From: Anopheles merus
Lineage: Eukaryota; Arthropoda; Insecta; Diptera; Culicidae
Direction: 5' to 3'
Assembly: GCF_017562075.2 (NCBI RefSeq)
Contig: NC_054084.1
Coordinates: forward strand, 17,013,889-17,077,888
Length of the DNA: 64,000 bases
The position numbers and the translations under genes were made by a program. Positions 49,501 through 60,771 of this stretch are shown here, piece after piece. The notes under the pieces were generated by a model. It was not told where the DNA came from, ran no database searches, and saw only the letters and a program-made list of their open reading frames with translations. Numbering within the stretch: the first letter of the stretch is position 1; every line of letters starts with the position of its first letter.

Positions 49501-49770
49501 CACATAAATAAATTAATTAATAAATAAATTTATTATTAAATAAATAAATTAATAAATAAATTAATTAATGAAAATTAAATAAATAAATAAATGAATGAAT
49601 AATTAAATAAATAATTAAATACATAAATGAGTGAATAATGAAATAGATTAGTAAATAAATAAACAAATACACACTAATACATAAAATAAATAAATAAATC
49701 AATCTACCTATAATCAATATATATATACCTATAAATAAAAAATATATAAAAATAAATAAATAAATAAAAA
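49501..49770. repeat. TAAA-rich simple-sequence block
   Basis: About 270 bases dominated by AAAT/TAAA units with scattered G and C changes. Long open frames through it (Ile/Phe/Tyr/Leu-rich on the minus strand) are artefacts of the repeat. Confidence 0.85.
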
Positions 49771-52379
49771 GGTTCCTAAGTCTCACTCAGCAGTAAAAAT
49801 TCAAACTGATGAACAAAGGAGAAATTAGTTATACAATTATACAATACTATTACAGAAAAAGTGGAGCATTTGTTTAGTATAACATGGTATAATGGTACCA
49901 AAAGAGACGAACGAACTAATCCATCAAACCATTCTGTAGGACATTCTTTCAAGAACGTTAGAGAAGCTGCCAATGGATGAAATATACGAGTTGAAGATTC
50001 ATTTACAGCTCTTTTAAATATCCAATCAGTGCGACCATTTCTGTGCTCCTGGTGTGCATATTTGCAATTTTCTGCATTTCTACAACCAATTCAAAACCAC
50101 AATTTCATCATCCTTGAACCCCCATTGTGCTTGTGAACGCAATGGCAGCATCTGTACGGATAAAGCTTACACACATTCAATTTACGCCCCACAAACTATG
50201 CAATTACATACCTAACTATGCGCTTCGTTCATACCATTCCCGACACCTTCCCCGTGCGCTGTTCCCGTACCAACGTTCTCCAGCTGCCAGATTATTACCG
50301 CCACCAGACACCGCCAGCGTGCGACGAAAAGTTCATTTCAATAAACCGATTGTTGGCTTTTCTAATTAAAACCCGAAATCTTGCCCTCACACGAACGGGA
50401 AGGGAGGGGGGGATGAGAAAAACCGCATTCATTGCGTTTGTGTGCGCGAAGCGAGAGAATGTGTGTTTCGGCGATAAAAGTATTACAATGTTTTTTCCTG
50501 CCCGCACTGCTCCACTGCTGTGCCTCTCCAATCTACCTCTATCCCACTCGAACGGGGTGTTTTTAAATATGTTTACACTTTTACAAGGCAATGAGCAGAG
50601 CCTTGTGCGCTTTCAAAGAAGGCCACGAAAAACAACCTTCAGCAGCAGTCTAAACATCCAACAGTTAAACCCTGTACCAGCCTCCTGCGCTCGCGCTCGT
50701 TCGAAGATAACCATCTTCAATCCAATTACTATCAGCCATCCCCTGCTGGCGGGGGTGTAAGGTTACTTCGACCCCCCGATTGTTAAGCCCCCGAAAGCGA
50801 CAACCCTGAAATTCTAGAAGATAACACAACAAACTGGGGGTAAATGTAACGAAATGCATTAGCAAAAAAAAAGCTCCTCACATCACAAACAACCTCTAAA
50901 GATTTGAAACACCACAGTAAACTGGATCTGCTCTGTTCCGATGTAACTGTGGCCGCTTTCTAGGAGAAACTTTGCAGTCGCTCCAACCAGACAGTGAATT
51001 TGACTGAGGGGAGTACGGATAAAGAACCCACCGTAACAGGAGGATCGATCGCGAGCGTGTGTGTGTGTGTGTGTGCGGTAATGCTGGGTACACTTTCCCC
51101 CCGCACACAACCTGTGATAAGGAACTGATCCATTTACGGTAACATCCATCAAATTTCCCACATTCCTGCGCAAACGTTTGCCGCCAGTTACTTCCACCCA
51201 ATGTCCACAAGCAGGATAGCGTTTTACGTGCAGCACTGCTGCCAGACAGTGCCGAAAGTGTGCACAGGGAACAACCATTTCCCTCCGGGCGCTTCCAGCA
51301 TCCCATGAAAAACAAAATATTCCTTCGAAGAAAACAACGTAAAAGCACGCTTTTAATCTCTGTTCTCATTCTCGTAAGCGAGACAGGCCTTGTATGTGTG
51401 TGTGTGTTTTTGGTTCGTGCTCCGATTTCGTTCCTGGAAAGCTTTCGACCTTAACATCTTCAGGCAGACAGCAGACCTAGCTCGGAAAGTGTGTTTTTCG
51501 GCTGTTGAAAAATACTAGCGGAACGTTTCTCAGTGCTCTTCGTATATTATTTTGTTTTGCTTTCTTCTTAGACTCGGACACTCAACTCACACTCAGACAC
51601 AATTCAAAAAAGCCCCTGCACGTCTCGGCACCAACGCCAAGTTGATGAAAATCCGACGTCAAACAAATAGTACACCGCGGGAGAGAGTGGATGAAAATGC
51701 TTCAAATTATAATTGCTTACCAGTGTGGTGCTGTTTTTCGCACTCCCGCTGATGATGATGAATATGGTGCGAGAAAAACAGTGGGAAAATTATTTCTTGC
51801 AAAACCGCAAAAACAGTGTTTGATCAAAATTGTAAACCAGCAAAGGTATCCAGCGGTGTAGGCAATGTGTTGCGGAAGGTTTCATACCTTCTTTCATAGA
51901 AGCAATTGGCTCGTTTGATGATGTGTAATTTGATTTTTTTTTCCTTTTTGTCGCATGTCGCTTTTGGGAAAGTTCGATCACGGTAATTGGATGTGAGTTC
52001 AATTATTGGTAATTTCACGCTATGTGTTTTTTCTTTATGTTTTTTTTACAATTTTGAAGAATTTGCATGATTGATAACAAAAACTTGTATTCGAATTGGA
52101 AATTCAGATTATTATTGTGGTTTTTCTTTTTGGAAAATCAAAGGTTTGGTGTGCCACTTTAATGTTCACAACCAGTTCATAAGACATAATTTATAAGAAA
52201 ATCAGGTAGAGTAAAGAAGAAGTTCATCATTTTTACCCAATAATGCTATTTAAACAAGAGCTTCACAAGATCTACGAGATGAGCGTTTGATCGGCACAAG
52301 ATCACCGACTCGAGTAATATTTAAAAGAGTGTTTCGTAGTCACTTTTTGCTGATTGCAATTCAAAGATCGTAGGTTGTT
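49771..52379. other. Noncoding stretch
   Basis: Mixed composition. GT tracts at 51055-51075 and 51392-51407. 50.1-50.8 kb is G+C-richer with overlapping open frames on both strands. A short minus-strand segment ending at a donor-like CTG-GTAAGC near 51717 is preceded by TCATCATCATCAG, too short to evaluate. 52.0-52.35 kb is A+T-rich. Confidence 0.4.
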
Positions 52380-52381
52380 TA

Positions 52382-52859
52382 CAGAGTTTACCAGTCCAAT
52401 AAACAACTGTCCACTTATTTATAACAATAGTCGTTTTGAATAGAAACCGCTGTCTACCACTTGCTCACACGTCAGATGGTGTAAGCTACTCTGTCCCATT
52501 CAATAACACAATTTTCGCCTTCGATTGCACAACGGTCGGATTCGGCACGGTTTCTTGTGGTTGTTGTATAATTAACAAAATTATACAATTTTGATTTATT
52601 GAAATGTATGGTTTACACTGCATATTGCTTGAATATAATAACCGTGTTTGAAAATGTTTGGTTTTTGCAAAATTTGTCCCAACAAAACAAACTGTGCCGA
52701 ATCTGACAGTTGCTAATCGAAGGCGAAAATTGTGTTATTGAATTGGACAGTGTAGCTTACACCATCTGACGTGTGAGCAAGTGGCAGACAGCGGTGTCTA
52801 TTCAAAACGACTATTGTTATAAACAAGTGGCCAGTTGTTTATTATGCTGGTAAACCCTG
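52382..52859. mobile_element. Foldback MITE with about 170-bp inverted arms and TA duplication
   Basis: The left arm (52382-52553, starting CAGAGTTTACCAG) and the reverse complement of the right arm (52689-52859, starting CAGGGTTTACCAG) align over about 170 bases at roughly 90 percent identity by eye. About 135 bases separate them. The element is flanked by TA on both sides (52380-52381 and 52860-52861), the duplication of Tc1/mariner-type transposases. No transposase is encoded, so it is nonautonomous. A transcript across it would fold into a long hairpin. The family is not one I can name. Confidence 0.85.
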
Positions 52860-52870
52860 TATGATGAACT

Positions 52871-53171
52871 AAACTAAACTACGGCCCGCGGGCCGCTTGC
52901 GGCCTTCAAGAGTCTTTAATGCGGCCCGCGATGACTGGGTAAAAGTTAAATTAAATAGCTGTCTTTTCTGACTAATTAATCAAAATTTATTTTTTACTTC
53001 TGAAAGACGAAAATCAAGATAAGCTGCAGAAATTTGATATATTTTGTTAGTATTTTCTTATTAAACAAGATTTGAACTTCCACTCATTCTAAAAGTAGCG
53101 CCAAAATAGCCCTCAACAACGTTGATTGTGAAGCAATGCTGCCCGCGAACTGAAAAGTTTGGAGACCCCTG
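52871..53171. mobile_element. Nonautonomous hAT-like remnant
   Basis: The right edge, reverse complemented, is CAGGGGTCTCCAAACTTTTC, a typical hAT-type terminus. The left edge reads AAACTACGGCCCGCGGGCCG, which would follow CAGGGGTCTCC in an intact copy, but the outer bases are lost or diverged. Internal GCGGCCCGCGATGAC at 52920 and CTGCCCGCGAAC at 53139 echo the same G+C-rich subterminal sequence. No 8-bp duplication is found. The body is A+T-rich with no transposase. Confidence 0.6.
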
Positions 53172-54669
53172 GTCTACTTGATTCATCCAGAACGATCTTT
53201 GCGCATTGCTTGGGCGAAACACCATAAGCCGGTAATAAAAATATGACGCAACTCGTTACCACATTCTTTTCTAACAGACCTCATGTTTTGCTATTATTTT
53301 CCAAAAAAACACTCTTTCTCTTTTGACAGTTTTTAGTTTATTTGCCGGCTGAAGGCTAATCTTACTCATTTTCTTATTCACAGTATTAGTAAAACAATAA
53401 TTTCATCGTTTTTGATTACATTAAATCATAGTAAAATAGTTTAAATTTTCAAGTTTCACAACGAAAACATTTCAATTGGTCATATGTATCAATAAATTCT
53501 ATTTTAAACTTCACCATCACCAACACTTTAATTTCACTTGGGGACTGTGAAACTATGTTCATTTTAGCTGATGATCCAAAACTTAGCCCAAAACTGAGAA
53601 CAAAGAGAATCTAAAAAATAGTCAAAGCTCTATAATTACTGTTCTTGGTGCCTCTACTATCAAGCGAATTACGCAAGAAACGGTATAAAATTAATTACAA
53701 CACACCAAAGAGTTCAACTATTCCACTGCATGATCGTTTGAACGTAAAATTCTCCACGCCACGGCAATAATTTCCCCACAGAATCTCGAGCAGCATCAAA
53801 CTGTCCATTCAACTCCTCAGCAATCCGGGGCTGGGGCTCACCAGAAGCGATAAACTAATTTCCTCTTCCTTTTTTTTTGCTGCAATATAAGGCAGCAAAC
53901 TTACTCCGACCCTAGCCCTTGCTTCCCTTCTTTCTTTCATTTCTTTCTCCAGTAACATGTTTTTCACAGCTTGACCGAAGGAAGCACACAAAAAGCAAAC
54001 ACAGAATTTATTCAAATCTGTTGAAATCTGTCGAACGAAATGTTATGCAAAATCATTATTCTTGAGCTGTAAAGTGGGAAACGGCATCCAGCAACTGGCA
54101 CGACTACGGGCGGCAAGATCGGACGTCCGGCCAGAGGTAGCGGGAGTGTTGAAAATAATTAGCAACTCTCATTACACGCCAACTGGTACCCGGCCTTGGG
54201 AAACATTTCGTTAAGCTTCTCGACCAACTTCTTCTTCCTTTTGGTGACTTGTTTTTTTTCATGGTTGTTTTTTTATTGTCGCTTCTTTGGCCGACTCTCG
54301 CCTAGCAATCCCGATGCACAGGCCGGACACCGTGTGCGCTCTGGATGGACAAAGTTTCAGTCACTTGCTTTTATAATGCTGTACCACAACTAAAAAGGAC
54401 GACTTTTGCTTCCTCTTTTTATACTTGGCTTTTTAGTTTTTCCCTCTGCTGCCATGCTTGCAGTGTGTGGGAGTTCGTTTTCATGCACTTCTTGTTCTTC
54501 TAGTACTGTCCATTGCTTGTGCTATAGAATTGGTGGTTCGGCATTTGCTTTTTGAACCAACCACTGGGCCAAATACCAAAGTGAAGTTAGCAACAAAAAA
54601 AGCAGCTCAATTCTTTCCCATACTCTAATGTTTGCCAATTGCAGCGACACTCAGTGAACTTTCACTCAC
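53172..54669. other. A+T-rich noncoding sequence
   Basis: No gene or repeat is recognised. 53.2-53.7 kb is A+T-rich, 54.0-54.35 kb is G+C-richer. Pyrimidine-rich patches at 53,860-53,960 are open on the minus strand without coding bias. Confidence 0.4.
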
Positions 54670-54713
54670 GACGCTGGTAAATATTTAATACCCTGTTCGA
54701 AACCTCGGCCCAT
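54670..54713 (-). CDS. Possible minus-strand first exon, 14 codons plus 2 nt
   Basis: A minus-strand ATG at 54713 in good context (AAACATGG) opens a frame (MGRGFEQGIKYLPA) to a donor GTGAGTGAAAG, leaving TC. In another frame the same segment reads TWAEVSNRVLNIYQR, so reading frame is uncertain. The leftover TC would join in frame to the candidate at 43212. Kozak and donor can co-occur by chance; I recognise no protein. Confidence 0.15.
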
Positions 54714-55689
54714 GTTTGTTGCTGCTTGTGTTTGTGCTTTGGAATATGTTGGATGCAAACAAAACCAAAAAAAAAATAAATCTCCCACGAGCCACGAAAT
54801 GTTTCTTATCCTTATGGTTTGGCTCAAAGCCTGAAATAAGTTTCCTCCATGATGGTGGAGCAAATATTAGCAGCAAAATGGTTCTAAAGTGCAAAGAATA
54901 CAAGACAAGTGTGCGAGAGAGAGAAAGAGAGAAAGAGGAGGGAAATAACGAAACAGGGAGGAAAGAAAGCTCAGCACACTAAACAGCACAGGTCTCGTGT
55001 GCGCTAGCTCAGACAACTGCGAGACGTGGATATTCGTTATTTAACGACGTTCGGCAGCAGTTTACCCGGCCCACGTCCGGTTGTTTACACTCAAACAATT
55101 GGGTCCCCGTGGTGGGACTGGCAGCTTTAATCGGCCACGGGGCGGTTGGATCGGGAAGAAGTTGTTAAAGCACTGTTTGGCCGGTTGCTTTGCTGGGCAA
55201 ACAAAGCAATACCCTGAACGAGGACACACAAGGTACGCACTTTCGGTGTGGTCTGATTTTTCGAGATCTGATTAAGATGTTTCGGCTTTTGTCGGGATAG
55301 CTAATTGGTAGTGTCGGACGCTTCGTTTATGGTTCGATAATGGGACACAAAATAGCGTGACAATGCTTTTACGGAGGTCGCTATTTTAAAAATATATCAT
55401 TTTCTGTTTAAGTTGGGATGATTGTTGAATAATTTATTGAATTAAAATAAAATGATTTTATACAAAAGAAGATTGAGATGAATTTATTTGAGGTCATTTG
55501 AGGTCCTTTGATGAGCTAGATGGCTGTTGTGAGCGTTAGACAGCTTTAAAACTCTTCTCCAATGATAAAATGTTGTTCATTTATAGGTGGTTAAATTAAA
55601 TTAATTAATTAATTAACTGAAGTTAAATTAATTTTTGACAACTGAAATGATAAAGTAGTTATAAAGCATTTGATTAAACGAGATTCGTC
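54714..55689. other. Noncoding stretch
   Basis: GA-rich sequence near 54,916-54,940, a G+C-richer block at 55.0-55.2 kb, and A+T-rich sequence with TTAATTAATTAATTAA near 55,600 just upstream of a LINE fragment. No gene is supported. Confidence 0.45.
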
Positions 55690-56836
55690 AAATTATTACT
55701 AAGGTGTGGGATAGCAAATCGATGCCTTGTGATTGGAATCTCGGCATCATCTACGCCATATACATGAAGGGAGACAGGTTGGACTGGGGTATTACAGTGT
55801 TGAATTCTTCTTCTTCTTCATTAGCACAACAACCGTTATCGGTCAAGGCCTACCCTGTACCCACTATTGAAGTGAGCTTGGCTTTCAGTGACTTATTGTT
55901 ACCATAGCAGGATAGTCAGTCCTACATATGGGAGCATGGTCTATTCGGGGCTTGAACCCATGACGGGCATGTTGTTAAGTCGTGCAAGTTGACGACTGTA
56001 CCACCAGACCGGCAACAGTGTTGAATACCGCCTATAAAATATTCTCACTGATCCTTCAGGATCGTCTTGTCCCGCATGCCGAAGAGATAGTCGGAAACTA
56101 ACAAAGAGGATTCCGAAACGCAAAATCAACCACTGATCAGATCTTCACCATACTGCAGATCTTGGAGAAGATGGCAAAAAACAGACACGACACATACCAT
56201 CTCTTCATTGACTTCAAAGCCGCATATGATAGCATAGCCAGGGTAAAACTGTACGAGGGTATGAGCTCATTTGCAATCCCGGCCAAACTGATAAGGCTAG
56301 TTAGAATGACTATGACCAACGTCACATGCCAGGTGATGGATGGAAAACATTCAGAGTCTTTGCAACCACCAAAGGTCTGAGACAGGAGAAGAGGCTTGCC
56401 TGTCTCCTATCTATCTTGGCGCTAGATAGGGCCTTCCGGGACTCGAAGGTGGAGACTTCGAGAATCATCTCCTATAAGTCAACCCAGATCCTGGCATACA
56501 CTGATGATATAGATTTCATTGGTCTGCGGCTCTCCTATGTAGCAGAAGCCTACCAAGGGATCGAGCAGGTGGCAGAGAGCCTTGGATTGCAGATAAACGA
56601 GGCAAAGACCAAACTGATGGTGACAACATCAGCGGGCCTACCAATAAATAATCAGAATCTACGTGACGTGCAGATAGGTGAAAGTCGTCCCAGAATTCAC
56701 CTATCTTGGGTCAAAGGTCAGCAACGACAATAGCATGAAGCTGAGTTGCGCGAAAGGATGCTAGCTGCCAACCGGTTATTCTACTGCCTGAGAAATCAGT
56801 TCCCCTCAACGAACCTGTCGCGACGGACGAAGCTGT
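55690..56836 (+). pseudogene. Decayed LINE reverse-transcriptase fragment
   Basis: This is the palm region of a non-LTR (LINE) reverse transcriptase, the enzyme that copies element RNA at a nicked target. Motif A reads FIDFKAAYDS near 56207-56236, and motif C reads YTDD (56497-56508) where YADD is usual. A thumb-like motif FTYLGSKVSNDN follows near 56696-56731. The left edge reads VWDSKSMPCDWNLGII. The copy is broken: a SINE inserted at 55806, TAA at 56099-56101, a one-base loss near 56357-56362, and further frame breaks near 56685 and 56740. The endonuclease, first ORF and C terminus are absent. I recognise the type from dipteran genomes; the clade is not assigned. Confidence 0.85.
55806..56014 (-). 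mobile_element. SINE nested in the LINE, perfect 12-bp duplication
   Basis: Inserted in reverse orientation. The 12-mer ACAGTGTTGAAT occurs at 55794-55805 and again at 56015-56026, and removing one copy plus the insert rejoins ITVLN with TAYKIF in the LINE frame. On the minus strand the SINE has a GGTGGTACAGTCG head, a B-box-like GGGTTCAAGCCCC, the body motif ATATGTAGGACTGACTATCC and a GAAGAAGAAGAA tail. It is the longest and cleanest copy in the window. Confidence 0.9.
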
Positions 56837-59420
56837 GTGAAGCTGTGATTTCGGACACTTCTGAGGCAGACCATGTCGACAGAACGGTTTTAGAGCCGAA
56901 TAACTAAGTGAGTAAGTTTTTGGTCTTCTCTATGCCTTAATACTTAATACGACTGGATACGGGATTTCTTGAAACATCGATTCAAAGATTGTCACAGAAT
57001 AAATGGTTGTTATAAAACTTCTTTATCGTGTACTATATAATACTGTTCTCTATTGCATACATATTAAAGTTGAGGGATATTCTCATATTGTATAATAACA
57101 TATTTTGATGTGTTATACAGAACTAAACTTTTCGCTTATAAGGTCGTTAACGAAAAGTATGACTCATATCTGATTATACAAAGCTGTATGATGACATGTG
57201 ATACTCCTCCCTCTTAGAGGATTAGATTATACTTTTGCCTTATCTCAAACCAATGTCCACCATCGTACGAGTATCCATTACGACAGTGCGATGCCGCTCA
57301 TAATATACCATCATTCATAACCACTAATTAACGTTGTCTGACTTGCAAATGAATGTTGGCAAACCCATCGCAGTTGTGCGTGACGTTATTAGCATGCACC
57401 TTTCCAACTCGGATGCTTGCCACCTCAACAACCACAGGATCATAGAAGAAAACGATCGACTTTGACACCATCAATCAAACTATTAGCGAACGGTGAAGCG
57501 TACGCGAAAAACCACAAACACGGTGGCACCGTTTCACAGCAAACGTTTCGAACGGCACGTCAGGCTAATTGCGTGGAAAATGATAAACCGCAACGTGCAC
57601 GATGTAGTGCGAATGATTCAACTGCGTGCAAATATCCTCGTTAGCTGATTATCCTTGGTTTAGTGGGAAAATGTTTCTGTGTTTCGTTGTTGCTGTTGCT
57701 TCTATGGCCAATCTCTACTGCTCATGCTGTCTCGCATATTAATCTCTCTTCCAGCAGGCACAATGATGTGAAGAAGCAATTTCTCATCTTAACTACGGCT
57801 AGGAGGTAACCTTTCGGTCGTAAACTTTAATCGCTTGGATCAAAGATGGTAGTTATGGCTATCAAATGTTAAGGCCTGCCTGTTCACCTTTCACCGATTC
57901 TACGGCGAACGGCTCGGTCGTATCGTTTTATTCTATTAGACAATAGCGCTGCCAACCAGCTCGGCATTACCCGAGAGTGGTAACAAAACCTAGGAAGTAC
58001 CAGTTTGACAACACTTGGAGGAACATAGAGAACGAGAGATAGAGTGAGGTGTTCCTTGAACACATTAGCATTACGTCTATCATCTGCTAAACGATGCCAT
58101 AATCAGCATAAACATCCACAACCGATCCGAAGCCTAGCGAAAAGCAAGAGCCTTTAGGACGAAAATGGACGAAGCAGCACACCCTAACGTGCATTTTCTC
58201 CATTCTTGAAACATCCGGTCAATCCTTGGCTCATTGGCACTGTGTTTTTTATTCCTCTAGTTGTTCACCGTGGCATCTAAAACCTCATTTTTCGATTTGC
58301 GAGAAATCATCACCAACGTCTGGGGGGTACCACACCACACCGAGCAAAAGAAGAAGTACGGTGGAGACCTCTAGGAAGCAATCTCATCTGCAGGCGCAGA
58401 AGCGTGTGTAATATGAATTTCATGAAGTCAAACGAACTGGAACATAAAAAATACGCTATAAGCCACACAGTTTTGGGTGTGACATGAAGCCCCCATTCCC
58501 CATGGAGCAAGTGACCAAATATTTAAGTTACAATTTTTGTTCTCGTCTGTCTAGGGCAGGTTTCTGACCGGGGGGAAGCTCTGTGTGACTTGTTGTGCAG
58601 ACAGTTCCTGCGTCGTGTGACGGCTGTTCGAACTGAATTTTATGCCATTTTTTTAAGAATCGTAGAATGGGATGATTTTTTGCTATGTTTTTTTTGTACG
58701 CCCCTCTTGGTCATTAGGCGTAGCATTGCACAGAAAATCTGTTTATTCTAATGTTGTCCTATACTCATTCCAACGCAAACGTCACACTACAACGGCCTGG
58801 TATGGGAGGTTGGCTAGAATGAGGAAGGCAAAGTTGAGTACATGACAGGATGAAGATAAGTGATGATGATGATGTCTGGTTTCCCTACTTTACCACATTG
58901 AATTGTTGTATCGACCGAATGAGAAAGTTATTCTGTATTTAAAAGTTAGTACGAAACAATTCGTGTGTTAACACTTGTTTCTAAACAGCCTATCTTTCTC
59001 TCTTATGTTTTTAGTTTCTAAAAAATGATACCAAAACATAAAAAGAAAATTTAGAGTATATAAAATGTACATAAGAGTAAATAAAAAAATAAAAGTATTT
59101 TTTATTTCATTAATTTAACTGAACGTGCACACATCAAAGATACATTAAAATCGAAAGCCATAAACGTTGCTATAATCTTGCACACAACCCATTTCACGCA
59201 ACCAATTATTGCACACAACCTTGTGTATAACTGTCGCGTGCAGGAAGCCAATTCCGTAGAGCATAATCGTATAACACAAAATATGTGTTATTTAACATTT
59301 TAAATACTTTATCAACAATATATTATTATTTCAGTTAATATTTTCAATATGTCACATTCGACTTATCTGAGTTATTTTCAACATAAACTGAAAAGTATTG
59401 AAATACTAATTACTCTGGCC
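56837..59420. other. Noncoding stretch
   Basis: A+T-rich to 57,230, then mixed. A plus-strand frame at 57393-57644 is open for 83 codons but has no ATG near its start. An acceptor-like tract ends at 57755 (TTAATCTCTCTTCCAG) and a donor-like AGGAG-GTAACC follows near 57807; the segment between is open in one frame, too weak to call. 58.9-59.4 kb is A+T-rich. Confidence 0.4.
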
Positions 59421-59556
59421 TATCGCATTGGGAGTCTCTATCGCATAGACGCTACAGAGCCAGACGGGTTTGATTCCCGTCTGGACCATTTTCACGTAGT
59501 ACAGAGGGGCTTGTCTCATTGGTAAAAATTAAGGTCTGCGTTGGTCGTGAAGGTCA
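59421..59556 (+). mobile_element. Divergent tRNA-derived SINE-like remnant
   Basis: A perfect 9-bp stem with a 7-nt loop (CCAGACGGG-TTTGATT-CCCGTCTGG, 59460-59484) reproduces a tRNA T arm plus part of an acceptor stem and contains a B-box-like GGTTTGATTCC. Upstream, a weak anticodon-arm-like GTCT...AGAC is present. Downstream motifs CACGTAG, GTCTCATTGGT and CGTTGGTCG echo the SINE bodies at 22.1 and 26.6 kb. No duplication was found. A decayed tRNA gene is the alternative. Confidence 0.45.
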
Positions 59557-60771
59557 TATTGTGTCACTTCTTAGAAATTCCTGCAACAATAATAGAACGT
59601 TACACTAGATCAGTACAAAACCAATATGCACAAGGAACTAGCAGGTATATATTATTGGTTTATTTTCACTCTAGATTAAATAAGAAAATGCATATTATAC
59701 ACAATACTCAATCAAATGAATCATAAGAAAAGGTTTGATTTATTAGAATTATCATATATCACAATCTTTCACAGTCAGTTTCGTTCATATTCATTGCATG
59801 TCCTTATTAACTTTTAATAAGGAAAACGCAAAATAATGGATATTTTTGAAAATGTTCAGTTCATTTTTTTCTGTCAGCTTCGTCATTTCGGGAAAATTTT
59901 TCCATTGCCTTTCTTATCTCATAGTTTAAATATTTGTGTCAGTATTATATGTTTGGCATTTGGCCAGAACATTTCATACATTTCGCATGTATTAGAGCAA
60001 ATTCACACAAGACACACATCTAGACTCTCATTTTTCAAATAATGCACAATATAAGAATACTGTTTGAAGAAAATCGTATTTTTTCCTTCAATCTTATCCA
60101 AAACAAACATTAATGCATTTTTCAGCTATAAAAAACGAATTCCGTTCACTTGGTCCTTCACTTTTCCAACATATTCCATCCTCACTTCCTTATCTGCACC
60201 AATTTTGGACGCCGAGCGCACAAATATCACACCCTTTTGCTTTTCAATTAACGTTTATCTTTATAACAGTCTTTTTGGAAAGATTTAATTTATCTTAAAC
60301 AAACATAGCGAAGGGTAACGATAGCAGAACACATCGAGAAAAGTGACACGTTCTTCTAAACATTCCCACGTTTTAGCCCCAGAGCTGCAGCGAACGGTAA
60401 CTCGAAGTAGTCAAACTGCATAGCTTTGCAGTAAATCTGCAACCACTGTAAGCTGTTCAAGCCGATCGGAACGGATCAGAGTGGGCTGATAATGAGTCGT
60501 ACAGCTGGGCGAATTCCAATAGGCTCAATCCGTCAGCCGATGGCACCCCGATAGTCTAGACACGGGCTGGTGCGTGAAGCTGGCCGTATTTTACTGTACT
60601 GCACTCACCAGCTTGCTGGCTGCTGGATTGTGTTTTTTTTCGGTTACTCTTCTTAAGTATGCAAAGGAAGACAAAAAAAAACCAAAGCATGAAGGCCTTC
60701 CCAAACCTCAAAAGCACCTGGCGTGCGGGTGCGTACGTCTGGCATGCTGTCGGAACGCGGGTCCCAAGCTC
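59557..60771. other. A+T-rich then G+C-richer noncoding sequence
   Basis: 59.6-60.3 kb is A+T-rich and empty. 60.3-60.8 kb is G+C-richer. An open plus-strand frame from 60574 begins with GTG and so is not a normal eukaryotic start, though its first residues look signal-peptide-like. Confidence 0.4.

Noticed and set aside
49565..49786. 73-codon hydrophobic frame on the minus strand
   Set aside because: It is a translation of TAAA-type simple repeats.
51718..51745. Possible 28-nt minus-strand microexon
   Set aside because: The acceptor is only a CAT repeat ending in CAG, with no pyrimidine tract.
57393..57644. 83-codon plus-strand frame
   Set aside because: No ATG near the start, no splice acceptor, no recognisable protein.
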